Of a DNA stretch of 64,000 nt, positions 8,303-16,000 are shown piece after piece (the first letter of the stretch is position 1; the number at the start of each line of letters is the position of its first letter). The stretch lies in NCBI RefSeq assembly GCF_004104375.1, contig NZ_QOVM01000005.1, positions 1 to 64,000 of the forward strand, written 5' to 3'. Under the pieces are notes generated by a model. That model was given only the letters and a program-made list of their open reading frames with translations. It searched no databases and was not told where the DNA came from. The translations under genes were made by a program, and so were the position numbers. This DNA is from Leeuwenhoekiella aequorea (GTDB lineage Bacteria; Bacteroidota; Bacteroidia; Flavobacteriales; Flavobacteriaceae).

Positions 8303-9523
8303 TTATTCTTTTAATATTGGAGCTTGCTTTTTAAGAAGATCCATATCTGCTCCAATTTTCGAATCCAGTACTTTAGCATAAAGTTGTGTGGTCTTGATAG
8401 AGGTGTGGCCGAGCATTTTGCTTACTGTTTCCATGGGTACACCACGAGATAAAGTAACCGTTGTAGCAAAGGTATGGCGAGCCAGATGTGTGGTCAGCGT
8501 TTTGCTAATTCCGCAGACATCTGCTATTTCTTTCAAATACGCATTCGACTTTTGATTTGTGAGTACGGGTAATAATTTATTATCCTTCAATCTGCACGGG
8601 TGATCACTATACTTATTTAAAATCTGCTCGGCTGTTGGTAGAATGGGAATGCTACTTAACGTATTCGTTTTTTGTCTCTTAGTTTTAATCCATCGTTCTC
8701 CATTTAATCCGAGTATAATATCATCGGAGGAGAGTTTGTTTACATCTGCATACGCAAGGCCGGTAAAGCAGCAAAAAAGAAAAATATCTCGCACTTGTTC
8801 CAGGCGCACTATTGAGAACTCTTTTTGAGCTAGCGTATTTAGTTCTGTTGAAGTTAAAAACTCACGCTCTTTAGTTTTCCAGTTTGATTTCCAATGAAAG
8901 AAAGGATCCTTATCTATAAACTGATTAGCCAAAGCTATGCGCATAATTTTTTTGAAATTGACAATATATTTTGTTGCCGTATTGTGAGCGCAGTTCTTTT
9001 GAGATTTTAGATAATGTTCAAAACCAGATATAAACTGATAGTCAATTTCTCGTAATGCGATATCATTTTTCTTTTTAAGAAAAAGCAAGTAATTCTCTAA
9101 ATGCGTACGGGCTGCTTTGTAACGTTGTAGGGTGCCATTTGAATATCCTTTGCCGATAAGACTCTCAATACGGTCATTATGCTCTTTAAATAGCTCTAGA
9201 AGCATTCTTTGCTCATCATCTTTACCTTGATAGATATCCCGGATAATCTGAGCGGAAACAGGCTTATCTTCTCGAATTAACCGGTCATAAATCTCATAGA
9301 TTTTAGTTCGAACATCGTCTAAGTGTCGGTTCACCATTCGAGCTTCTGCACTAGTACCCGTCATCTTTCCTAGTTTGGGATCCCATTTTTCAGTTGCCTT
9401 ATGTTGGGTTGAAAACTCGCTACGCTTTGAATCTACAGTGATTCGCGCGTAAATAGTAGCTGCCTTTAATGATTTCTTAGCTGAAGTTGGATAGAAAAGT
9501 ATTGAAATAGAACTTGCCATCAT
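8303..9523 (-). CDS. Tyrosine recombinase (CTnDOT-type integrase)
   Basis: 406 residues in three parts: an N-terminal arm-binding domain (SILFYPTSAKKSLKAATIYA then RITVDSKRSEFSTQ), a SAM-like core-binding domain (~110-205) and a C-terminal catalytic domain. Catalytic box II reads HLARHTFATT and LGHTSIKTTQLYAKV with the nucleophile Tyr. The usual first Arg is absent: the box reads FTGLAYADV, as in Bacteroides CTnDOT-like integrases that lack this residue. It would integrate and excise the element. The tRNA-Asp gene lies 250 bp away with its 3' end facing the integrase, a standard att arrangement. The gene starts ATG-ATG; either could be used. Confidence 0.93.
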   Translation of the reverse strand: MMASSISILFYPTSAKKSLKAATIYARITVDSKRSEFSTQHKATEKWDPKLGKMTGTSAEARMVNRHLDDVRTKIYEIYDRLIREDKPVSAQIIRDIYQGKDDEQRMLLELFKEHNDRIESLIGKGYSNGTLQRYKAARTHLENYLLFLKKKNDIALREIDYQFISGFEHYLKSQKNCAHNTATKYIVNFKKIMRIALANQFIDKDPFFHWKSNWKTKEREFLTSTELNTLAQKEFSIVRLEQVRDIFLFCCFTGLAYADVNKLSSDDIILGLNGERWIKTKRQKTNTLSSIPILPTAEQILNKYSDHPCRLKDNKLLPVLTNQKSNAYLKEIADVCGISKTLTTHLARHTFATTVTLSRGVPMETVSKMLGHTSIKTTQLYAKVLDSKIGADMDLLKKQAPILKE

Positions 9524-9569
9524 TTTTGTCTTTTAAATGAGGGATTTAAAATACAAAAGTCCTAATTAA

Positions 9570-9613
9570 AAAGTGTTAAAGAAAACGTGTAAGTCCTTTT
9601 ATTTTAACACTTT
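9570..9613. repeat. Inverted repeat in the integrase promoter region
   Basis: AAAGTGTTAAA (9570-9580) is inverted as TTTTAACACTTT (9602-9613); AAGTCCT also occurs twice (about 9557 and 9591). These are plausible arm-type integrase sites or an autoregulatory operator just upstream of the integrase start. Inference from position only. Confidence 0.45.
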
Positions 9614-9624
9614 ATACGGTTTCG

Positions 9625-9659
9625 CGGTGAGTCTTTTTTGAGTTTAAAAAGACTCACCG
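9625..9659. repeat. Perfect 14-bp inverted repeat between integrase and tRNA-Asp
   Basis: CGGTGAGTCTTTTT (9625-9638) and AAAAAGACTCACCG (9646-9659) are exact inverted copies around a 7-base loop. CTCACC recurs once more at 9665-9670. It could be a transcription barrier at the element edge or part of the attachment region. Confidence 0.55.
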
Positions 9660-9715
9660 AATCACTCACCTTTTTGATGGAATTATTTGATATCAAACGA
9701 CATTAAATAAAATGA

Positions 9716-9749
9716 AAAAGCCTGTAAATCATATGATTTACAGGCTTTT
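9716..9749 (-). terminator. Terminator of tRNA-Asp (perfect 34-bp palindrome)
   Basis: A fully symmetrical hairpin (arm AAAAGCCTGTAAATCAT) lies just beyond the 3' end of tRNA-Asp on the minus strand, with flanking A and T runs. It reads as a rho-independent terminator in either direction. Confidence 0.8.
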
Positions 9750-9773
9750 AGAGGAATTTGGAATAACTCCTAG

Positions 9774-9847
9774 CGGTCTGGACGGGACTCGAACCCGCGA
9801 CCCCATGCGTGACAGGCATGTATTCTAACCAACTGAACTACCAGACC
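9774..9847 (-). tRNA. tRNA-Asp (anticodon GTC)
   Basis: The minus strand folds as a cloverleaf: acceptor GGTCTGG pairs with CCAGACC, the anticodon loop is CTGTCAC (GTC), the T arm contains GGGTTCGAGTCCC and the discriminator is G, as expected for tRNA-Asp. CCA is not encoded. Its 3' end faces the integrase, making it the probable integration target, although no second copy of its 3' end was found in this window. Confidence 0.95.
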
Positions 9848-9961
9848 AAATATTTTAAGAACTTTTGAAGATTAGAAGTGGTGATCATTTCCTTTCTTGC
9901 GGGTGCAAATATACACCCATTTTTTAAGTGTGCAAACAAAAAATGAAAATTTTTTAAAATT

Positions 9962-10891
9962 CTATAAAAACTGTTTTCTTTCGACAAGAAAAGTACTCAA
10001 GATAGGAGCAAAACCTTGCTGTATATCAGCAGCGACATATTTTATTTTATACTGTGCGCATCGCAGTTTAATAGTCTCAAAATAAGCATTTACCGCCGTG
10101 GAGTATTCTTTCTTTATATTGTCTGAGTATACATCAATGTGCTTTCCGGTCTCCACATCTTTAAAGCGTTTTGGCGAATTGTTAAAATTGAAATTTAATT
10201 CTGTAGCACTATCAAACGTGTGAAAAAAGATCACTTCATGCTTATTATACTTCAAATGCTGCAAAGCTTCAAATGTTCTATCCTGCTCCATTTCATTTTG
10301 AAATAAATCACTGAATAGAAAAACCAGCGAGCGTCTTTTTAATTTTTCAGCTATAAAATGAAGATTGGCATACGTATCTGTGGCGCTAGCTTTATCTTTC
10401 GTAGAAAGAATTGTATTTAGTTGGTCGAGTAGCATATGATGGTGCCGTTCGCTTCCTTTTTCTGGCGCGTAGTATTCAAACTTTTCGGCATAAACACTTA
10501 ATCCTACCGCATCTCTTTGTTTTTTCATTAACTGCATTATTACTGCAGCTGCTAATACTGAAAAAGCAATTTTATTGGGTTTATTTAATTCAGAATTACT
10601 TAATAGTGGATAATGCATACTACTGCTATTATCTAAAATTAAGTGGCAGCGTAAGTTTGTTTCTTCCTCGTAGCGCTTTGTATATAGCTTGTCTGTACGT
10701 GCATACAGTTTCCAATCTATATGTTTTGTGCTTTCTCCAGAGTTATAAACTTTATGTTCTGCAAATTCTGCTGAAAAACCGTGAAACGGACTCTTATGCA
10801 TTCCACTAATGAACCCCTCAACTACCTGGCCTGCGAGAAGCTCCAGATTATTAAAACCCGAAATTGCATTAAGATGTGCCTGTAAATCCAT
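9962..10891 (-). CDS. DUF58 domain (vWA-like) protein
   Basis: 309 residues. It contains the DUF58 signature around residues 40-70 (HKVYNSGESTKHIDWKLYAR then RYEEETNLRC), followed by a von Willebrand A-like fold with a partly conserved metal site (LILDNSSSMHY, then VFLFSDLF). DUF58 proteins usually accompany a MoxR AAA ATPase and Bat proteins in envelope stress or metalloprotein maturation systems; none of these partners is adjacent here. The sequence is soluble, with no membrane segment. A terminator separates it from clpP upstream, so it is probably transcribed alone. Confidence 0.85.
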   Translation of the reverse strand: MDLQAHLNAISGFNNLELLAGQVVEGFISGMHKSPFHGFSAEFAEHKVYNSGESTKHIDWKLYARTDKLYTKRYEEETNLRCHLILDNSSSMHYPLLSNSELNKPNKIAFSVLAAAVIMQLMKKQRDAVGLSVYAEKFEYYAPEKGSERHHHMLLDQLNTILSTKDKASATDTYANLHFIAEKLKRRSLVFLFSDLFQNEMEQDRTFEALQHLKYNKHEVIFFHTFDSATELNFNFNNSPKRFKDVETGKHIDVYSDNIKKEYSTAVNAYFETIKLRCAQYKIKYVAADIQQGFAPILSTFLVERKQFL

Positions 10892-10905
10892 TTTTTGAAT
10901 ATAAA

Positions 10906-10940
10906 AAAACCGGCAGTAAAATTAATTTATTGCCGGTTTT
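10906..10940. terminator. Terminator between clpP and the DUF58 gene
   Basis: AAAACCGGCA pairs with TGCCGGTTTT; the stem extends through an A/T section to a small loop. It lies 15 bp after the clpP stop on the minus strand. Confidence 0.8.
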
Positions 10941-10955
10941 GAAGTTTTACTAGTT

Positions 10956-11501
10956 CTAGATGACACCATCTACAATCCCGTAGGCTACAGACTCATCTGC
11001 TCCCATCCAATGATCGCGATTAAAGTCTTTCATAACCTTGTCAAAGTCTTGACCACAATTATCTGCCAGTATTTTTGCGCTAAGCTCTTTAGTTTTTAAG
11101 ATTTCTTGAGCGGTAATCTCGATATCACTAGCTTGACCGCGAGCACCACCACTAGGCTGGTGAATCATTACGCGAGCGTGCGGCTGTATAAAGCGACGAC
11201 CTTTTTCGCCTACAGATAATAAGATACTACCCATACTTGCAGCAAGACCTGTGCAAATAGTAGACACCGGACTCTTTATAGATTTGATTGTATCATAAAT
11301 CGCAAAACCAGAAGTTACATAACCACCCGGGCTATTGATGTAAAACTGTATTTCATCATGACTTATCGCATCAAGATATAAAAGACGGTCTACAACGTGT
11401 TTTGCACTTTTGTCATCTACCTGTCCCCAAAGAAAAACTTTACGTTCTTCCAATAATTTTGCATCTATAAGATCCTGTGGTTTTCCTTTTTTATTTTCCA
11501 T
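10956..11501 (-). CDS. clpP: ATP-dependent Clp protease proteolytic subunit (short form)
   Basis: 181 residues. The serine protease triad is visible: GLAASMGS (nucleophile Ser), RVMIHQPSGG (His), and an Asp in NRDHWMGADES. The HQPSGGARGQASDIEI section forms the handle region. ClpP forms tetradecameric barrels that degrade proteins delivered by ClpX or ClpA/C. The protein is shorter than usual (~195-220), lacks a propeptide, and no clpX follows, so this is likely a second ClpP paralog rather than the tig-clpP-clpX copy. The start ATG is preceded by A+T-rich leader DNA with no Shine-Dalgarno. Terminators lie on both sides. Confidence 0.92.
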   Translation of the reverse strand: MENKKGKPQDLIDAKLLEERKVFLWGQVDDKSAKHVVDRLLYLDAISHDEIQFYINSPGGYVTSGFAIYDTIKSIKSPVSTICTGLAASMGSILLSVGEKGRRFIQPHARVMIHQPSGGARGQASDIEITAQEILKTKELSAKILADNCGQDFDKVMKDFNRDHWMGADESVAYGIVDGVI

Positions 11502-11650
11502 TTTATAATTTTTGTTTCAATAGCTTCTTTAGAAAGAAGCATATAAATTTCGGAACAATTTTTTTAATCGCCCTAACAAGTATAAACAATATGTTCAAAA
11601 TATGCTTATAAAAGAACAGGCTGCGGTAATTGAGCTACTTCTTGATTTCT

Positions 11651-11695
11651 ATAAAATAAAAAGGTCTGACTTAATGCCAAACCTTTTTATTTTAT
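11651..11695 (-). terminator. Terminator of trxA
   Basis: A perfect 15-bp A/T-rich stem with a GG/CC core (ATAAAATAAAAAGGT and its complement) lies 15 bp after the thioredoxin stop on the minus strand. Confidence 0.75.
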
Positions 11696-11709
11696 ATGAA
11701 CGGGTAGTT

Positions 11710-12036
11710 TTAAGCTTCGCTTAATAAACCTTCTAAAGCTTCTGTGTAAGTAGCTTTAGGAGCAACTCCTACTTGGCGACCTACAACTTCACCATTTTTG
11801 AACATTAAAACAGTAGGTATATTACGCACACCATATTTTGCTGCAAATTCTTGATTAGCATCAACGTCGACTTTACCTACTACGGCTTTGCCTTCGTATT
11901 CTTTACTAATTTCCTCAATAACGGGACCTACCATTCTACAAGGTCCGCACCAAGCTGCCCAAAAATCTACAAGTACTGGTTTATCAGATTGTAATACAGC
12001 TTCGTCAAATGTTGCGTCAGTTATTTCTAGTGCCAT
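11710..12036 (-). CDS. trxA: Thioredoxin
   Basis: 108 residues, standard thioredoxin length. The active site [10 protein letters not shown] and the cis-Pro segment [11 protein letters not shown] are both intact, as is the buried Asp in LVDFWAAW. It is a cytoplasmic disulfide reductant recycled by thioredoxin reductase and supplies electrons to ribonucleotide reductase and peroxiredoxins. The start ATG directly precedes [10 protein letters not shown], typical for Bacteroidota TrxA. It has its own terminator; its upstream side is the repeat array region at 12.2-13.04 kb. Confidence 0.96.
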   Translation of the reverse strand: MALEITDATFDEAVLQSDKPVLVDFWAAWCGPCRMVGPVIEEISKEYEGKAVVGKVDVDANQEFAAKYGVRNIPTVLMFKNGEVVGRQVGVAPKATYTEALEGLLSEA

Positions 12037-12201
12037 TTTATTTTTATTTAGGTTATTAATGTAAAATTAGTCAATTATTTATCTAAAGCTTACAATCAAC
12101 GAATTAGATTTGACTATGATTTAATCAGTAATATCGATTCGATAATTAAATTTCAGCTTAGGCGGAGATTAGATATTTGAGCGTGACTTCTAGTTTAATC
12201 C

Positions 12202-13039
12202 TTTTGACTAGATGTCTATTTATAGCAAAGATTACAGCGAATAGCCCAACCTGCCAGAGTAACGCCTAACTTATTAATGTGATTTCGTTTTAAATGCTTC
12301 AGAAAATATTTTGAGCGTTAGTGAGATAGGAGTAATGATATCTTTTAGGGCGTGACCACAAGGGTCGGGCTATGCATTGCAAGTCCGCGCTCGTTCCTCG
12401 CTGTGGGCTTTTCATTACTATCCCTCACGCGGTATTCTCGCTTCTTTATTCGGATTAGTTTTAGCGCTTCAGGTTATTTTATAGGTATAAATGGGCTATT
12501 AGCATTTAATAGTTTTGACTAGATGTTTATTTACAGAAAAGGTTTTTGCGTTAGGGATAGCAGCGTAAATCCTGCTTGTTGCCTATGCAAACAAGCAGAT
12601 TGCAGCGAATAGCCCGACCTGCCAAGGTAACGCCCAACTAATTAATATGATTTCATTTTTTAGCGCTTTAGGATATTTTTATAAGTAATAATAGTCTATT
12701 AGCATTTTAATCTTTTTGACTAGATGTCTATTTACAAAAAAGCGTTTAGCGTTAGGGATAGCAGCGTAAATCCTGCTTGTTGCCTATGCAAACAAGCAGA
12801 TTGCAGCGAATAGCCCGACCTGCCAAGGTAACGCCCAACTAATTAATATGATTTCATTTTTTAGCGCTTTAGGTTATTTTATAAGTATCAATAGGCTATT
12901 AGCATTTTTAAATTTTTTTTTAACTAGATGTCTATTTATAGTTAAGGTTTTGCGTTAGGGATAGCAGCGTAAATCCTGCTTAATGCCTTTGCAAACAAGC
13001 AGATTGCAGCGAATAGCCCGACCTGCCAGGGTAACGCCC
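12202..13039. repeat. Array of ~202-bp repeats with foldable cores
   Basis: Four units begin with a TTTTGACTAGATGTCTATTTA-like segment at 12202, 12513, 12714 and 12918. Units 2-4 contain an ~87-bp core (12548-12634, 12749-12835, 12952-13039) opening GCGTTAGGGATAGCAGCG and closing GGTAACGCC, so the ends pair (GCGTTA/TAACGC). Inside, CTGCTTGTTGC faces GCAAACAAGCAG, flanked by direct repeats of GCAGCG. Cores 2 and 3 are identical; core 4 differs at a few positions. Unit 1 lacks about 45 bases of the core and is followed by an inserted element. No ORF covers the array. It fills the trxA-dnaE gap. Confidence 0.8.
12315..12430. repeat. 116-bp inverted-repeat element inside the array
   Basis: The left end GCGTTAGTGAGATAGGAG followed by TAATGA, and the right end TCATTACTATCCCTCACGC, are imperfect inverted copies (~19 bp). 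The interior is G+C-rich (GGGTCGGGCTATGCATTGC; GCTCGTTCCTCGCTG). The end motif resembles the start of the 202-bp repeat cores (GCGTTAGGGATAG), suggesting a related repeat family. No coding capacity; possibly a MITE-like or structured intergenic repeat. Confidence 0.6.
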
Positions 13040-13069
13040 AACTTATAAATCTAATTACATAAAAGGCAC

Positions 13070-16000
13070 CTAATTAAGTTTAAAATTAAACCGTTGTGCT
13101 TTGAGTTCATTTAATAACTCGCTACTTATTTTTACTTTCTTCTTGCGGCTAGGCATTTGTAGTGCTATTTTCTCATCAGACTCAAAAACGTAAAAATGCA
13201 GGTTGTGATCCCCGCGATGATTAAACAACGTCTCCCGTAACACATCAATACGACTGCTCTGCACCTCTTTTAGATCCAGATTTATAGTGAGCTTTTTACT
13301 AAAGGTTTCCATCACGTCTTGCAGTTGCATAAAGTTATTAAACTGTAAACGCGGATCGCCTTTTTTACCTGTATCACGGTTTACCCAACCTTCTTTTACA
13401 AAAACACGCATGTGTATAAATGAGTTGGGGATTAAAAAGTGTCTAAATTTAAGATACTCTTCTCCAAACATTCTAAACTCAAAAGACTCTTCAAAATCTT
13501 CTACAGTAAACATCGCCCAGCCTTTTCCGTTTTTAGAAACGCGGTGTTGCACATCAGATATGACACCACCTATCGTTAATTCGCGGTTTAAATGATTGTC
13601 GAGATTATTAAAATCTTTAATTTTTCCATTACAGAAGTTGGTCATTTCCATTTGAAAGTCATCAAGGGGATGTCCACTAATGTAAATACCTACCACTTCT
13701 TTTTCTCTTCTTAACTTCTCCATAGTGCCCCATTCTTCGCAAGGAGGAACTACAGGTTCCGGAATTTGCACATCACTGGCATCGCCAAAAAGACTCACCT
13801 GCGAAGAGTTTTCATTCTCTTGAAATTTAGCGCCATATTTTACAGCTTTTTCTAAGAAAGTGACACCATCTCCTTCATCTTTAAAATATTGTGCCCGGTG
13901 TGTAGTCGTAAAACTATCCATACCACCAGCGAGAGCAAGACTTTCAAAAGCTTTTTTGTTTGCAGCACGTAAATCTATACGTTTAGCAAGATCAAATACT
14001 GAACGATACGGTCCATCTTTACGATTGTCTACAATAGTTTGTACGGCATTTGCACCCACACCCTTAACGGCACCCATTCCAAAACGAACGGCGCCGCGAT
14101 CATTTACTGTAAACTTTCTAAACGATTCGTTTACGTCAGGTCCTAATACTTCTAGTCCCATCCGCTTACATTCTTCCATAAAGAAAGTTACTTGCTTAAT
14201 ATCATTCATATTGTTTGACAATACAGCAGCCATATATTCGGCAGGGTAGTGTGCTTTACAATACGCAGTCTGGTAGGCAATCCATGCATAACAAGTAGAG
14301 TGCGATTTGTTAAATGCATATGCAGCAAAGGCTTCCCAATCTTTCCATATTTTCTCTAATATAGGTCTTGGATGACCGTTTTTCTCACCTCCATCCAGAA
14401 ATTGAGGTTTTAGTTTTTCAAGCAGAGCAAATATCTTTTTACCCATCGCTTTACGCAAAACATCGGCATCACCTTTACTAAATCCTGCAAGACTCTGTGA
14501 CAAGAGCATCACCTGCTCTTGATAAACAGTAATACCATACGTTTCTTCTAAATATTCCTGCATAGCAGGTAAATCATATTGTATTTCCTCGTCTCCGTGT
14601 TTACGGGCAATAAAACTTGGGATATACTCCATAGGACCAGGCCTATAGAGTGCATTCATCGCAATAAGATCTTCAAAAACCGTAGGTTTAAGAGCTTGCA
14701 TATGCTTTTGCATTCCGGGAGATTCATACTGAAATATCCCTACCGTATCGCCTCGTTGAAAGAGTTCGTAGGTTTTTGCATCATCTAATGGGAAATTGTC
14801 TGGATCAAGATCAATCCCATGTTTATGCTTTACAAGCTTAACGGTATCTTTAATAAGGGTAAGGGTCTTTAGACCCAAGAAGTCCATTTTTAATAGGCCG
14901 GCTTCTTCAACGACAGAGTTATCAAACTGAGTTACATATAAATCAGAATCTTTTGCTGTAGATACGGGAACAAAATTTGTAATATCATCTGGCGTGATGA
15001 TTACCCCACAGGCGTGAATACCTGTGTTACGTACCGAGCCTTCTAGCTGTCTTGCCCGGCGAAGTGTCTGACCTTCGAGATCATCACCTTCAGCAAGATT
15101 TAATAGTTCATTTACTTTGACGAGATCTTCAGAACGGAATTTCTTTTTAAGATCTGCTTCACTTTGACCAAAAATTTTGGCCAGTTTAGACATATTGGGG
15201 ATAAGTTTAGAAATGCGATCTGCATCCCCTAACGGAAGATCCAGTACTCGAGCAGTGTCTCTAATAGAAGATTTAGCTGCCATTGTACCGTAGGTGATAA
15301 TCTGCGCTACTTGATTTGCTCCATATTTTTTGATAACATAATCCATTACGCGGCTTCGTCCCTCGTCATCAAAATCGATATCAATATCAGGCATACTCAC
15401 ACGATCTGGATTTAAGAAACGCTCAAAAAGCAAATCGTATTTTATAGGATCTATATTGGTAATTCCCAGGCAATAGGCAACTGCAGAACCTGCAGCAGAA
15501 CCCCGTCCCGGTCCCACAGAAACATCCATATTTCGTGCTTCGCGTATAAAATCTTCTACGATCAAGAAATATCCAGGGTATCCTGTGTTTTCAATTACAC
15601 TAAGCTCAAAATTGAGTCGCTCCTCAATTTCAGGAGTTAAATCTGGATATCGTTTTTTTGCACCTTCAAATGTGATGTGCTTTAGAAATTTATTTTCTCC
15701 ACGTTTACCACCGTCCAGTTTGTCTTCTTCAAATCTAAACTCCTCGGGGATTGTAAATGCAGGTAATAATACATCACGCGCTAATACAAAGGCTTCAATC
15801 TTATCTACAACTTCACTTACATTACTTATCGCTTCAGGGAGATCTGTAAAAAGCGCCTTCATTTCTTCGGCAGTCTTAAAATAATACTCTTCATTATCCA
15901 GACCAAAGCGATAACCACGGCCTCGCCCTTTTGGTGTTGCAACCTTCTCACCGTCTTTTACGCACAACAGAATATCGTGAGCAGAGGCGTCTTCTTTCTC

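Noticed and set aside
9716-9749. Perfect 34-bp palindrome as an attachment core
   Set aside because: It sits exactly at the 3' end of tRNA-Asp with A/T tails and behaves as a terminator; attachment evidence would need a second copy.
10411-10809. Plus-strand ORF inside the DUF58 gene
   Set aside because: Antisense shadow of a clearly homologous gene; no family motifs.
12202-13039. Repeat array as a CRISPR array
   Set aside because: Repeat units are ~202 bp, not 24-50 bp, with no regular unique spacers and no cas genes in the window.
13860-14249. Plus-strand ORF within dnaE
   Set aside because: Shadow of the polymerase reading frame; no start context or homology.
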